Shown here: positions 44,150 through 57,001 of the stretch, piece after piece
How positions within the stretch are numbered: position 1 is the stretch's first letter
Layout: each line of letters starts with the position of its first letter
Source of the DNA: Erodium maritimum
Lineage: Eukaryota > Streptophyta > Magnoliopsida > Geraniales > Geraniaceae
Length of the DNA stretch: 64,000 bases
Assembly: GCA_963921825.1 (NCBI GenBank)
Contig: OY997591.1
Span: 32,881,825 to 32,945,824 of the forward strand
Direction of reading: 5' to 3'
Translations under genes and position numbers: made by a program
Notes under the pieces: generated by a model
Seen by the model: only the letters and a program-made list of their open reading frames with translations
Databases searched by the model: none
What the model was told of the DNA's origin: nothing

Positions 44150-45110
44150 AATCTTTTGAGGCAAAAGAAAATACAAAGAGTTAATCAGCACTCTCACTAA
44201 GGATGATAAATTCTTCCAAATTTAAGTTTGAGAAAACAATTCTGAAATTAAAGATCCTCCCAAGAACACACTCTTTTTCTTGTGTCTAATCTCATGAAAA
44301 ACCAGGTGAACCAAACATATCACAAAACTTCAATTCAAATATCATAGAAAGGATATGCAACATTATTAGTTGTGGTCCAAGAGATAGAGAATTTTGAGAG
44401 ATCTCAATTATTTTTATTTCAGTCACATTTATAGAAAAGTACCTGTTTTTAGAGAGATTGTCCTCTACAACAAACCTCCACCACTATTTGATTAGTTAAG
44501 TCTTGTTCATACTCCACAAGCTTTTTAACCCCAACCCATCATAGTGTAAAGGTTTGCACACCTTGTGCCAAGCTACTTTGAACGTACATTTCTTACAGTT
44601 AAGCCCTTCCACAAAAACATCCCCTTCCACTTATCTAATTCTATAATCATCTCACTTGGAGCCTTTATCAAAAACATATAATGAAGGGATGGATCCCCAA
44701 AGGAAGATTTAAGGAAGTGATTCTACCTCTCAAAGAGTGAAACTTTGATTGCCAAATGCCCTAACTTTTTTTGTATCTAGAGATAATAATATCCTAAGGT
44801 TTTAGTTTTCTTGGGTTTTCTTTCAATTTGAAGCCCAAATAGTTCGTGGGGAGGTAGGTAGACCTGCAACCCAAGATGTCAATAATATTGTCCACAAAGA
44901 GCACATTGGATTCAATTACCCAACTTCATATATATGGAAGTTAATTTTCAAACCTGAGGTTAAGTGAAAAGCTCTCATAGAGGACTTTCAATTTTTGAAT
45001 TGATCTAGGCTTCCTTTGATGAAGATCAATGTGTCATCGGCAAACTACAGAAAGGACCAACAGGGATATGAGTATCTTTCAACTGCCAAATTATATCTTA
45101 CTCCTCTGAC
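44150..45110 (-). pseudogene. LINE reverse transcriptase fragment, decayed
   Basis: Minus-strand reading gives FADDTLIFIKGSLDQFKN (active-site motif at 45033-45044), then stops mixed with MRAFHLTSGLKINF (the GLKIN motif of plant LINEs), and later HKVCKPLHYDGLGLKSLW and WWRFVVEDNLSL, the segment after the polymerase. Many stops and frameshifts. It lies upstream of the ORF1 remnant in minus orientation, so the two come from different elements or a rearrangement. Confidence 0.75.
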
Positions 45111-46429
45111 ATTGAAGCTACCATAGCTCCTATATATGTCGTTTCATGTCTTGACATAAGAAAACGCTACTCCTAATAAAATAGTTATAAAGGTTGTGCT
45201 CCGATATGGATACCTGCATATGAGGAGTATAGGTGATTTCATTGGAATTTTTCTCTCGCGTTACAAACATGAATTAGATATTATCGGCCCCCTTCATGAG
45301 TGAGGACTGTAACAAGATGCATGGTCATGTTTTTTCTCTCTCCAACTAAACCCTATCTGCCACAACAAACCCCCTTCTCCTTTGTTTTCCTATCGGCAAC
45401 GCCATGGTCTCCAGCCATGAACGTTGTTGGGGGTGACTCTTACCTCCCTCATCCATCTTCCCCTCATTTCCCCCCTTCTTCCTTATCTCTAGTCTACCTA
45501 AACTTGTCCTCGTCTAAATCTTGCTCGCGACCTCGTCCTCTGGTTCTCAGTCTAGCCTGTTGCTCGAGATATGGCTCGGGTCCTTGGCGTCGTAGATATG
45601 AACTTTTTGTCCAAATATGCTTTTGTGATGCTTAGAGCGTGGATGGGCTCAGTTGGGGTGCTTCCAGATGGAGTTCGGCTCTTCAGATCTGACGTGTTTG
45701 CTCATCGGAGTTCTGATCTACAAAGCTCGCTTCTCTGTTGTGTTGCTGAGTCGGAGTTGCTCGTGGGTCCCTAGAGCAGGGGATGTCCTCGTTTGTTCAC
45801 TCGTCGGACTACTTCCGCCCTTGTGACCGGATTCTCATTAGTTGATTCTCATTATTTGAAGATCCGGTAAGGTGGCCGACATTGTCACCGCTCCGTTCTA
45901 GTGAAGCTTGGGTTCCGTCGCTCAGTCAAGCAAGGTGTTGTCGGTTTGCCAACGAGTTCTATTATTAGTATGGAGAATTTGGTGCTCCATCCGGAGTCAG
46001 GGTGATTCTCAAGTTGTTGTAGGTGGGGTGTTCAACGGGTGGGTATCCGGATCGATAACGCAATACCCGAAACCGACCGGTTCAAGCTCGTATGGGTTGA
46101 ATGCTTCCGGACCTAGATCCAAAAGTGGGCGGGTGGGTCAGATTTTGTTGTCGGGCGGGTAAGTAGGTCAAACCGGTTTTTTATGTAAATATCTTTTGTT
46201 TACTCTTTATCTGATTCATTCTTTCTCCCCAAACTCTATCAAGGTACATGTTGATAGGAGGTTGTTTTGAATGAGAGGTGAGTGAACAAGTAGAGCCAAA
46301 GAAGGGAGACGATAGAAAGTGGAAAATACACAGATAAAGGTAGAGTAAATGAGATGGAAGAGTTATTGAAAACGATTGGATTCCAAAGTCATTGCATTTG
46401 AAATTTAGAACAACTAATCATCGAACAGT
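45111..46429. other. unrecognised region
   Basis: Pyrimidine-rich at 45330-45560. Open frames at 45300-45635, 45571-45774 and 45908-46162 show no domain I recognise. It could be the 5' part of a plus-strand LINE whose tail is 46430-47210. Confidence 0.3.
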
Positions 46430-47210
46430 TTGAGAACTTGGGTGTTTTTTTTAGGGTGGTGGAGGGTGGTTTGGTTGTCTTAGAGTGGGTGAGCTGTGAG
46501 ATTGTTGGGGTTTCTTTCTCCCTTCTCCTTTGCTGTTCTTTGAGTGTGGGTAGCTAAGAGGTTCTCCCTCTTCTAGGATCTTTCTGATTGTTTGTGTGTG
46601 GGTAGTACCCTTTAGGTTGAGTGTTTTTATGCCATTGCAATCCTGTTGCAACTGGCTTTTTGTTGTTTTTCCCTTTGCTCAGTTGGTCTCTGTTACCCTT
46701 TGGGATTACTTGGTTTTGGGTCCAATCCTTGGATTCTGTTACAGTTGGGCATCTCACTCAAGGAGGAGCATTGGATGGTCTTTTTATTGTACTTTAACTT
46801 CACACAAGACTTGCAGATAACCCTCAAAGGCTTCTTTGGCTCATTTCTGCTCTGCATCTTCTACTTACTGATTTTGCTCGGGTTGTTTGGGTGATAGGCA
46901 GGGCTGGTTTTAGAATCCTTATAATTTATTTAGGTTCTATTGTTATCTATATTGCTTATCTCATTGTTGGTTTTTGGTAGGTTTTTGGGTAATAGGCAGG
47001 GCCGGTTTTAGAACACTTAGACTCTTCTTAGGTTCTATTTTGATCCTTGCTGCATAACCTAGTGTTGGTTTTTGGTTGGATTAAGTGTAATATTTGATCC
47101 TCTTGTTTGGTGATTGTTGTAATTGGGAGGTAGATGCCTCCTCTCTCTTGAATCCATCTCAGATTCTAGAGAGTATCAATAAAAAAATTGCTTCTTCAAA
47201 AAAAAAGATT
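46430..47210 (+). mobile_element. LINE-like 3' end, plus orientation
   Basis: GT-rich noncoding sequence with an internal duplication (GGCAGGGC(T/C)GGTTTTAGAA at about 46897 and 46996) and the ending CTCTTGAATCCATCTC, AGAGAGTATCAATAAAAAAA, then a second A-run near 47200. This ending is typical of plant LINE 3' UTRs. The 5' boundary is unknown. Confidence 0.45.
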
Positions 47211-49414
47211 GCTTAGAAGGCTTTGGATTTTAAAGCTACATCATACGAAAAAGATGAGGATTCAGATGGACGCAGTGTGGTCGATAAAGATCTAGTGGCT
47301 GTTCCATCATGATCATAGTCATAATAAAGATCAAGGGAAGAGATACAATCACCACAATGATTTACTAAGGGTTGTTTTTCTTCTCTTTCCAATCTCTAGC
47401 CAAAATATAAATATGAAGCTCCAAAAATGTTGTTTCTCCCTCTAAACAAATGTTGGTCTCTCTCTATAAACAGTTCTTCACCTTATGTTATTGCTCCAAA
47501 GATCGAGCATCCTTCTCTCCAAAGTCAACTCCTTCAAAAATATTAAAAGCAAAAACAATGAAGAAGATGCCTCTCTTCCTCTTACTCTTTGTTGTTTCTG
47601 TAAAATAATGAAGAAGATCCTCCAATTTGAAAAACGACTGCCCAAATAATAGCGATTGATGCCCTGCCGAGCAGCCATCCATATGATGACACAAGGCAAT
47701 GAAGAGAAGTGAAACGTGTCAGCAACAGATAAGAACGCGTGTGGGAGGAGAATCTATGCCTGATTCGGTGCAGACGGGATCACGTAGCTGCGATGAGATC
47801 TCGCGGATCCAACGGCTGCGGAGGCACATAAAAAACCACCGCATCATACGATTAGAATGGAAGGTCATCAAAAAGGTATTGAATGATCGGATCTGGTCAA
47901 CGCCAGAGTCAGCTGATCACAGAGCATGTGGACTGCGGGTGCACGGTAGCAGATGTGGTACACCGCATCAAATCTCAATCAGGTCTACAACTGTGGCGCC
48001 ACATGTCAGACTCTGGCACATGGTTCCACTTTTGCTCTTTTTCGCTGCTTCGCTCATTGCGACTTTGTCTGGACTCTGATTGATCTCGTTCTTGCACCAA
48101 CAATTTTACTTTCTTGATACCTACAAAACAAGATCAACGATGAATATTTTACAAAGTGAACAAAATTGACCTTGTTGACGATCCACCATCACAACGCACC
48201 CAAACTACGTCGGTTATCCATTCGACACGCCAAATTAAATAATTATTCACATTAATCATAATTATTATAAGGAATAGGACTGAAAGTCTATTAATACTGG
48301 ATAAATTAGGGCACTTTAGGTGCTAAAATGCGTCTGCATCAAGTATGATGTTCATAACTTAACTTTTCGTGATGCTCGATGGAAACTTAGTGGGCTTACA
48401 AATCCTCTATATCAATTTATCACAACTAGATCAAGCGGGTTAACTACGTGAACCAACTTGGATAATGTCGTAGGGGTCTCTATCTAGTAACTATCTCACA
48501 AACAACATTTTCCTCGATAGACAGTGGAATGTAGTCTAGTGGAGTGACCAATCCCCGAACCCTAGTATGCAACAACATTGAGACATATCGGACCTAGATC
48601 CCTAGATACACTCGATAGTGCATCTGCATAAAATCGGGTCCTATGAAGCACTAAATATCCAAGATTACCACGAAAAGCGGAATTGAGTATTTATGCATAG
48701 GTATGGAAATCTAGGGTCGTAGACTTGTCGCAATGCATGTCTACACCTAGATAGTGGTTAGGATCACGGGACTAATCGATTCTTAAACAAACCTCTCTTC
48801 TAAACGGTGGGATGCTGGAGCTCCGACAGTCAACGCCTGACAGCAAATGAGAAAAGTTCAATCCCCAAGAAATGACTACGGTGTATTTCAACAATGAACC
48901 TATTTTTGGTTGTCATCTCGAGTCTAATTAGCCTTCCTACGGAAACTATTCTAGGGGTATAGAAAATACAATCACAATTTTTATTGATGTCTAGGTTTAC
49001 TCCATGGATGGAGTGCCTTGACGATTGACTGGTCATTAGTCGCTAATCTCAAGAGATTAACTCCAAATTTAACCCAAAGATCATATTCTTTGGGGGGTGT
49101 ACTCTGAATTATCGAATCAATTTTATAGAATTGGCTCCATAATCAATTCATTGATATAATCAATTGTGTTGTCAAACTATTAATTATCAACTCAACACAA
49201 TCAATCTTCCAAATTCACCTTGAGTCAAACAAAAAAATCATGGATTTAAGATTAAGTCATTGAGATAAATTGAAGCATGGAAACTTCAAAAATATTATCA
49301 ATCAAACCAAAATACACGAGAATAAACAATAAACTCATATTATTATCACCAAAATCTATACATGCATAGCCATGGAGTTAAACTCACATGGCTATGTAGC
49401 TCAAATCTATCAAG
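47211..49414. other. intergenic DNA without recognised genes
   Basis: 47211-47700 is low-complexity. 47699-48079 has an open frame in DNA with bZIP-type words (CACGTAGC, CACGTGT-like) but no recognisable protein. 48240-49400 is AT-rich and homogeneous in style, possibly the interior or LTR of an unrecognised retroelement. No repeat partner inside the window. Confidence 0.35.
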
Positions 49415-52400
49415 TGTCAACGCTCCAAATTCGGTGGAATCGAACCCGGAACGCGAACGGTGAAACAATAAAATGATTTTCAAACATTTTAAATAAATTG
49501 TTAAAAATCACCATTTAGTTAATCAAAATAATAATTTACAACTCAAAAGTACGTCCAAACAAGCGGACAAAAGACATGGCGTACGTCGCTAAACCCAAAA
49601 GTAAACCCGGACTCCCGCTCCCTGCTCTCCAAGCTTCGAGAGCTCATCTAGTCCGTCTCGCGACCAGTACCTGTAGGAAAAGCAGCTAGGGGTGAGCGTT
49701 CGCTCACCACCACGGATACCAGACTGACTACGGCATACCAACAGACATTGCCGGAAACACCAACAACAAACCCAACACCGGGGGCTACTGTCCCCAACTC
49801 AAGTAACCCGACTGACACACAACTGTTACTTTCCCCAACCGACTCAACACTCGGACACGTAATGTAGACCCGACACAACGGTTACGACCTCAACCCAAAG
49901 ACTCAAAAGGTAACCACGCAACACCCAAGATCACAAAGGATCGCACACCAAACAAGATCACAAAGGATCGCACTCCAGCTGCTCAGTGCCGGTTGCTAAC
50001 CGTCTGGGCTCGAGCCTGCCCACGCAACTTCCCCGACACTTAGTCGGATCAGGCGGTCGACCTGTCGACGATGTATAAAGCCATACTTTTCTGATAGCTG
50101 GTCGGAAGGGGAGCCGCCCTCATCGCCAAAGAAGATGCGCAACCTTACCGATCCATGTCGGAAGGCTAGCCAATATCCACACAACTTTTCCCGACACGCA
50201 GTCGGATCAGGCGGTCGACCTGTCTAACCAATACCCACGCAACTTTTCCTGACACGCAGTCGGATCAGGCGGTCGATCTGTCTCCCCCAACCTCAGGCAA
50301 CCACAACCACAATCACAATCACAAGCAAAGTTCAACAAACAGTAACAACACAGGTTTAGCACTCCACCGGCACTCACGGCCACCCAAGACGCCAATCGTA
50401 AAACACGGGCTCAACAACCCCACGAGCCCTCATGGCCACCCAAGACACACCAACAGTAGACACGGGCTCAAGAACCCCACGGGCACTCATGGCCACCCAA
50501 GACACACCAACAGTAAAATACGGGCTCAACAACCCCACGGGCACTCATGGCCACCCAAGACACTCCAACAGTAAAATACGGGCTCAACAACCCCACGGGC
50601 ACTCATGGCCACCCAAGACACCCTAATAGTAAAATACGGGTTTAACAATCCCACGGGCACTCATGGCCACCCAAGACACACCAACAGTAAAATACGGGCT
50701 CAACATCCCCACAAGTACTCATGGCCACCCAAGACACACCAACAGTTAAATACGAGTTTAACAACCCCACGTGCACTCATGGCCACCCAAGACACACCAA
50801 CAGTAAAATACGGGCTCAACAACCCCACGGGCACTCATGGCCACCCAAGACACACCAACAGTAAAATACGGGTTTAACATCCCCACGGGCACTCATGGCC
50901 ACCCAAGACACACCAACAGTAAAAATACGGGCTCAACAACCCCACGGGCACTCATGGCCACCCAAGACACACCAACAGTAAAATACGGGTTTAACAACCC
51001 CACGGGCACTCATGGCCACCCAAGACACAACAATAGTAAAAATACGGGTTTAACAACCCCACGGGCACTCATGGCCACCCAAGACACACCAACAGTAAAA
51101 AAAATACGGGTTTAACAACCCCACGGGCACTCATGGCCACCCAAGACACAAACTAAACAATCAACCTCCGGGCATAATCAAATGCCTCCAGTAATTCTAA
51201 CATCGATAATTTCACTACTCCTACGACACTACTAAGTGTCGCATGCATTTCTATTGTTCGATACGTTCCCGTATCATACGACACCACCCGGTGTCGCCTG
51301 CCTTTCTATTGTTCGATAAACTTACTTAACTCACGACACCCAAGTGTCACATGCATTTCTACTGTTAACTTTCCCTACTCAGGGCCGAGATCCGGCTACT
51401 TTTCCCTACCTCGTATGCGTTCCCAAAAGCTCACAACCAAGCTCCAGCGTGCTCACGATCACTCGCCTAGCTTTCCCTTTCCTCTGTCGGTGGCACGATC
51501 TAATAAGAACACAATTTAAAACACTTTTTAAGCTCGCATGCATAAACTGAATTTTAAAACACTTGATGCCCAAATGCAACCCCGACAATGTCGATCACTC
51601 CCAAACTTCCCAATTATTCGACATTGTCGATAATGGGCCCGGAAAGGCCCGATTCGCCAGGTTCGGCGAATCTGCCCGGGTTTTGAAAACGCTCTTCCGG
51701 GGCTCCGACAATTCCCGTTTTCGTTTCTACGGTCTTAGAATAACTCAAGGGTTCCAACGCATTCGACGGAATCGATTTCCGACTTTCGAGCAGTTTAATT
51801 CGCGTTTAAAGTTTCTAAACCCGTCATTTACAACTTTTACAATTTAATTCCAAAATTCATTCCGGGTGTGGATTAACGACTTGGGGAACGTCCTAAACCT
51901 CGAACACGAAAACCCGATACCCGAGCATGTGGGCCCCACCCGGCCATCCTTGGCCGTGGGTGGCTTGGGCCGGTTTTGGGCCGGTTCACCATGGTGGTGG
52001 CCGGTCCTAGCTCCGACCAGCCACCACCCCAACTCCGGCAGCCACCATACACGGTGGCCGGAGCTCCCCCGAGCCTCCGGTCACCGGAAAACGTTCATCT
52101 TTCGCTCCAAAATGTCTCCAACGAACCCCACACCTCAACTCACCCATAGTTTACTCGTTTTAACCCAAACCCTAAACTTTAAACGTACCAAAACGAAAAT
52201 CAAAAGGGTCACCATAGGGAATGACGATGGGAGCTCGATTCTTCAATCGTTGAGACGATCCGTCGGTTGGATCATCGGGAGATCGACAAAAACCCAAGCT
52301 TTCTTCTCTTTTTCTCCCTTTTCTCCTTCTCTTTCCTCTCTCCACTTTCTCTCTCTATTTTCTTCTCTCTTTTTTGGTGTTATGGCCGAACACTCCTATT

Positions 52401-52946
52401 TGCTCTTCCTTTTGTTTTGTTTTAAAACAACAACTAACACTTAATTACAAAACTAACACTCATGTAGTCTTCTTTTGTTTTGTCCCAAAAACCTAACACC
52501 ACCACTTGTGTGACATGTGGCAAATGGGTACCACCCCTTTTTGGAAAATATCTTCTAGATATTTTTCAGTCAGATTCGCGAAATTCGGCCGTCTCGGGCC
52601 CCAAACGGGCACTTTTTCCAAGAAATTATGAACCTTCATGGGCTACAAGGAATTGGCTCAACTAAGACCGTTGTGACGACGGCTAAGCTTTTTGGATCCA
52701 AAACGGGTCTCGAATGGACCAAAACGTCGCTGGGTTCACTTTTCCAACAAAAAGTCAACCTTTCCCAAATTGGTCAGAAAGTTACCCTGAGTCCCCCGGA
52801 ACTCACTTCGGTCGATATCGGGGTCAACTTAAGTCCGGTATGACCCTCGAGGTCAAATTTAGGTTCATTTAAGTGTCTGTCCAAAATTTTTAAATTTTCC
52901 TGTTTTTCGCCGATTTGACTGGCGTTGACCAGGAGTGGTTCTTACA
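49415..52946 (-). repeat. Gypsy-family 3' LTR (3532 bp)
   Basis: On the minus strand it begins TGTAAGAACCACTCCTGG. Its end is decayed (TGTCAACGCTCCAAATTCGG on the plus strand, against TGTCACGCCCCGAATTCGG). It has the palindrome pair at 51584-51630, the largest minisatellite of the family (50345-51150) and the hairpin near 49695. Confidence 0.9.
50345..51150 (-). repeat. LTR minisatellite, 58-bp unit, about 13-14 copies
   Basis: Unit ACTCATGGCCACCCAAGACA, CACCAACAGTAAAATACGGG, (C/T)TCAACAACCCCACGGGC. Variants alternate GGGCTCAAC and GGGTTTAAC, so units probably spread in blocks. Period and conservation do not fit CRISPR. Confidence 0.92.
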
Positions 52947-52958
52947 ATCTACCCCCCT
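52947..52958 (-). other. polypurine tract (minus-strand Gypsy)
   Basis: Minus strand AGGGGGGTAGAT directly before the 3' LTR. Confidence 0.88.
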
Positions 52959-52997
52959 AAAAGGAATTTCGTCCGCGAAATTTAAAACAGACGTACC

Positions 52998-54115
52998 TCA
53001 GGAGTCGAACAGATCGGGGCACTTCGCGCGAACCTCGTCCTCGCGCTCCCAAGTCGGCTCAACCTCGTGGTGCCGCCACTGCACCTGTTCTAAGCGGATA
53101 ACCTTTCCGCGCAGGACCTGCTCCCGTGGATCCATTTCCCAAACCGGTTTCTCCTTATACGAGACATCACCCGTTACCTTGACATCTGCCCACTCAATGA
53201 CGTGCGATGGGTCCGCCTATAATTCCGCAACTGGGAAACGTGGATATTCCCAAGATGCGGTGGCAGTGCAAGTCGGTATGCAACTGCTCCCACTCTGCTC
53301 AAGACCTCGAAAGGCCCGATACACCGCGGGGCTAACCTGCCTTCGCCGCGGTTGAAATGCACCAGTCCACCTTTCGGACTCACCTCCAGGGATACATGGT
53401 CACCGACTGCTGACTCGAGAGGTCGGCGTTGTCTGTCAGCATAGCTCCAGCCGACTCTACGCGGTCTTCAACCGCTCACGCTTCGGCACGACCGACTCAG
53501 CTGTCTCTCGGACAGTTCTAGACCCAGTAAACTCTTATTCCTCGCTTCTGCCCAGCACACATGCGATCGACACGGCCTACCATACAACGCTTCGAACGGT
53601 GCCATCCTGATTCTGGCCTAAAAGCTGTTGTTGTAGGCGAACTCGGCTAACCGCTCACGAAATCCATCGTGACGTGCCCCCATTTCCACTGTGCAACCCG
53701 CAGTGGTTGCAATAATCCAGCGGGACGCTGTTGTTCGACTCTCACCTTCTGACGAGTGAGCCACTACGATACTAACTCCGCAACCGCTCGCCGCATCCCG
53801 CTCCACTAGATATGCCGCCTGATGTCGCGCTCCTCTTAGTGCTACCCACGTGCACTGTCGGACGCGAATGATGCGACTCTCGCAGCTTGTCGCCTCCACC
53901 GTTACGCGGTACGAACAAACCTCCGCGATACCGTAACTCCCAATTAGCACGACGATCCCAGCCCTCGGCGTCAACACCGCCGACAACTCTCTCCCGGATC
54001 TCTGTCGTCTCGAAATCCACCGACTGTGCCTCTATCCCCCGGCCAAGCAGGGTGGGATGAGCCTCCAAGAAGTACATGGCCACGCCGCCGTTAACCTCTT
54101 CTAGCTAAAACCCGA
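52998..54115 (-). pseudogene. Gypsy integrase and C-terminal chromodomain-like region, decayed
   Basis: Reading on the minus strand from the stop at 52998-53000 backwards: PDLFDS, WEREDEVRAKC, QVQWRHHEVEPTWE, REQVLRGKVIRLEQ, DVSYKEKPVW, then in frame 53383-53174 the integrase C-terminal GPY/F-like segment (RLAPRCIGPFEVLSRVGAVAYRLALPP). The N-terminal zinc finger and DDE core at 53500-54100 are recognisable only in scraps among many stops. Non-functional. Confidence 0.72.
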
Positions 54116-54480
54116 ACGTGCCCAGTTCCCATATCATGTCCCACTCTCAGACTGATATGCTAGTAAGACTCGGGACCGACTTCCTACTCACGGAGTCGGC
54201 AACCACGTTCGCCTTACCCGGATGGTAGTGTAGCTCAAAGTCGTACTCCTCAAGTAGTTCCATCCCTCACCGCTGGCGCATGTTCATGTCTCGTTGGGAA
54301 AAGATGTACTTCAGGCTCTTGTGATCCGAGAACACCTGAAATCTCTCGTCATACAGTTAATACCGCCATCCTTTCAGCGCGAACACTACCGCTGCTAATT
54401 CCAGGTCATGGGTAGGGCAGTTGCGCTCGCACGTCTCCAACTACCTGGAGCCATAGGCAACCACCTTACCTAACTGCATT
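54116..54480 (-). pseudogene. Gypsy RNase H region, decayed
   Basis: Minus strand contains NVVADSVSRKS near 54180-54210, where the family has a DALSR motif at the end of RNase H, and THDLELAAVVFALKGW near 54380-54420. Several stops. It follows the reverse transcriptase frame ending [12 protein letters not shown]. Confidence 0.72.
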
Positions 54481-55162
54481 AGCACGCAGCCAGTCCTTCC
54501 CCGAACGCGTCACAATAGACCTCATACCCGACCCCTCGCTCTGGCACTATCAACTTTGGAGCGGTAGTCAGACGAGTCTTCAACTCCGTGAACGCACGTT
54601 CACAATCCTCCGTCCACACAAACCCGACTCCCTTGTGTGAAAAAAACATAGGCACGGCTAGACGTGCAAGGTCCTGGACGAACCACCGATAATATCCCGC
54701 AAGCCCCAAGAAGCTGCGGATCTCGAAGACGCTCGTGGGCCGCGCCCACTTCAAAATCGCGTCGATCTTTGCCGGATTGACCAACATACCGTCACGGGAC
54801 ACAACGTGACCGAGGACTCTCACCTCAGCGAGCCAAAACTCGCACTTCTCCCGGTTGGCGTATAGCTGACGTGTGCGCAACAGCGTCTGAACACCCCTCA
54901 GATGTTCCTCACGCGCCGCCTCGTTCTGCGAGTAGATCAAGATGTCGTTCACAAACCCCACCAAAAATTGATCTAAGAACGGCCGGAATATACTGTTCAT
55001 CAGATCCATGAACGCTGCAGGTGCGTTCGTCAGTCCAAATGCCATCACCAAGAACTCGCAATGCCCCCTAGCGTGTCTGGAATGCAGTCTATGCAACGTC
55101 CTCCTCCCGGACTCGCAACTGGTAATATCCGGATCGCAGATCAATCTTCGAGAAGCATGTCG
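54479..55162 (-). pseudogene. Gypsy reverse transcriptase, C-terminal part
   Basis: From the Copia junction it reads [21 protein letters not shown], a TAG (55089-55091), TAFQTR, a TAG (55068-55070) and then an open frame [24 protein letters not shown]. The catalytic motif is FVNDILIYS: the first Asp of DD is Asn (codon 54947-54949). The thumb/connection part follows ([32 protein letters not shown]) into RNase H. The two stops and the catalytic change make it inactive. The N-terminal part is 63624-64000. Confidence 0.9.
55158..55162. repeat. target site duplication TGTCG, left copy
   Basis: TGTCG directly before Copia copy 3; the second copy is 63624-63628. It lies in the codons for Ser-Thr-Cys of the Gypsy reverse transcriptase. 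Confidence 0.93.
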
Positions 55163-56850
55163 TGTTGGGTCTCGAGGTAGGGTTGGAGATGAACCAACTC
55201 GCAGCGGAAAATCAATGAAAACCAAGAGACAATTAGAACCATGAAACAACTAACAAAGAATGGATTAACAAGAGAAAAATTCAGCACTAGTTCTTACCAA
55301 AACAAGAACACCGGTTAACGAATGATTGGCTTGAGTCTCCAAGACGCCTACGTATCCACATGGGAATCAAAGCCACGTAGTTCTTCTCTTTGAGGACTCA
55401 AGAACACAAAAATGGAGGAGGAAACTAGCCAAACCCGAAATGGCCATGGAAGAGGGAGAGAAAATGTGTTTCCTATTCTTGTCTTGTGTTTGTTATGTTG
55501 AAAAAAGATGACTTAAACATAACAAAACCCATACTTGTCCAACTAAAGGCATGGGACAAGCATGGTGACAAGTAAGGTGTAAATAGGACAAAGTATGGCA
55601 AGACAAGATTGGGTTAGGTGGTGAATCACCAACACCTTAATCCTTGTCTTGCTTACTTAGTACTAATTAATCAAGACTTGATTAATTAGTTCCATGGGCC
55701 TTGGTTGCATGGGCCTTTCATGGGCTTCTTGGAACATGGCCCGTGGCCATTTCCAACGAGGTCCCGTGATTCGCTCATCGCCTCCATGCCTTCCATACCG
55801 GAAATGTCCAACATTATCCGACGCGATCAATCCCAAGACTCCAAGCCTTGTCTCGATCCGTAAAGTCCTATTCACTTACGGGCACATGACCCAAAACCCA
55901 GTTTTGGTCATGTCCCGAGACAACTCCCTTTTGGCCATTCTCCATAAATGTGTCAATGAGTTTCATCCTCCGGTGTGACCCTTAGGTTTATGCATGTCAA
56001 TAGATCAACGTAAAATCCCATTTTACTTGATCCTATTTAAGTGGCAACTAACGAGACTTTAGTATTGCCTGACACTACATAACGAATCGACCCTGTCGAT
56101 TCTAACCTTTCCGTCGTCCCTGTCATTATCCTTTTATCTCCGATATCCTGATTGAGATAAGGCATAGAGCCGTCATCCTTATTATTCTCAATCACCGTTC
56201 CTTGATATGTGAGATGACTGAAGATATGATACCCAGTATCATGTGCATGGCCATGCTATTCTTCCAGTCACTCTCGATCAAGTGGCCGAGAACCGATATC
56301 TTTCCCATACCTTAGTATGAGGGATAAATCCCTTAGCCGTCTTTCGTGTCACTCATGTAGCCCGTCCCCAAGCCAATCCTGGCCGTTATGGAAGCCCTGT
56401 TACGGACAACGTTAGGCTCAGGTCAAACTCAGTTGTTGACTACATAGCGATCACAAAGACTCCTTGGTCTAAGGATACATGACAAGCTACAACACTGAAT
56501 ATGTTCATGACTTAATCTATGGCACATATTCAGGGCGGGTCGTCCAATATCATGTCCCACATGATATCTATGATCAGACTCCGGAATCCCATTCCAATGA
56601 CTAACAGAACGTAAGCCATAAAGAGCCATCTTTCATACTAGTCGCTTCTAGTGAAGCTTTGTTGACTAGGGACCCATCGAGTGTGATCTATCTCGATCTA
56701 TGGTTCTATTCGCATGGTGGGCATAGATCAGAGCACACATCGATATATTACTCCAACACATAAGTAATATAAAGCCGCTTTAATTTTATTGCTAACGATG
56801 ATATATACATTTGGACATTTAGGATTGAACTACGGGCACTAAGACTAACA
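55163..56850 (-). repeat. Copia LTR (copy 3, element 3' LTR)
   Basis: Complete, TG...CA bounded, 1688 bp. Paired with 61936-63623 at a constant offset of 6773. Confidence 0.95.
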
Positions 56851-56861
56851 ATCTCCCACTT
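56851..56861 (-). other. polypurine tract of Copia copy 3
   Basis: AAGTGGGAGAT on the minus strand, directly before the 3' LTR, as in copy 1. Confidence 0.75.
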
Positions 56862-57001
56862 GCCCTAGTTCCAATCTAAACTCCAATATGTCCCCATCGA
56901 CTTTACATGTCTAACATGTTCAGGCAGTGACACTGCCTTAGTCAAAGGGTTGGCTATGTTATCATCTATTGCAATATCGGTTATCTTCACTTCACCTCAG
57001 T

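Noticed and set aside
47699-48079. 126-aa plus-strand ORF as a gene
   Set aside because: No recognisable domain, low protein-like character, overlapping frames, no TATA box or homologous neighbour. It may be promoter-type DNA.
50345-51150. CRISPR-like array of repeats
   Set aside because: The whole 58-bp unit is conserved with no unique spacers, and the genome is a plant. It is a minisatellite.
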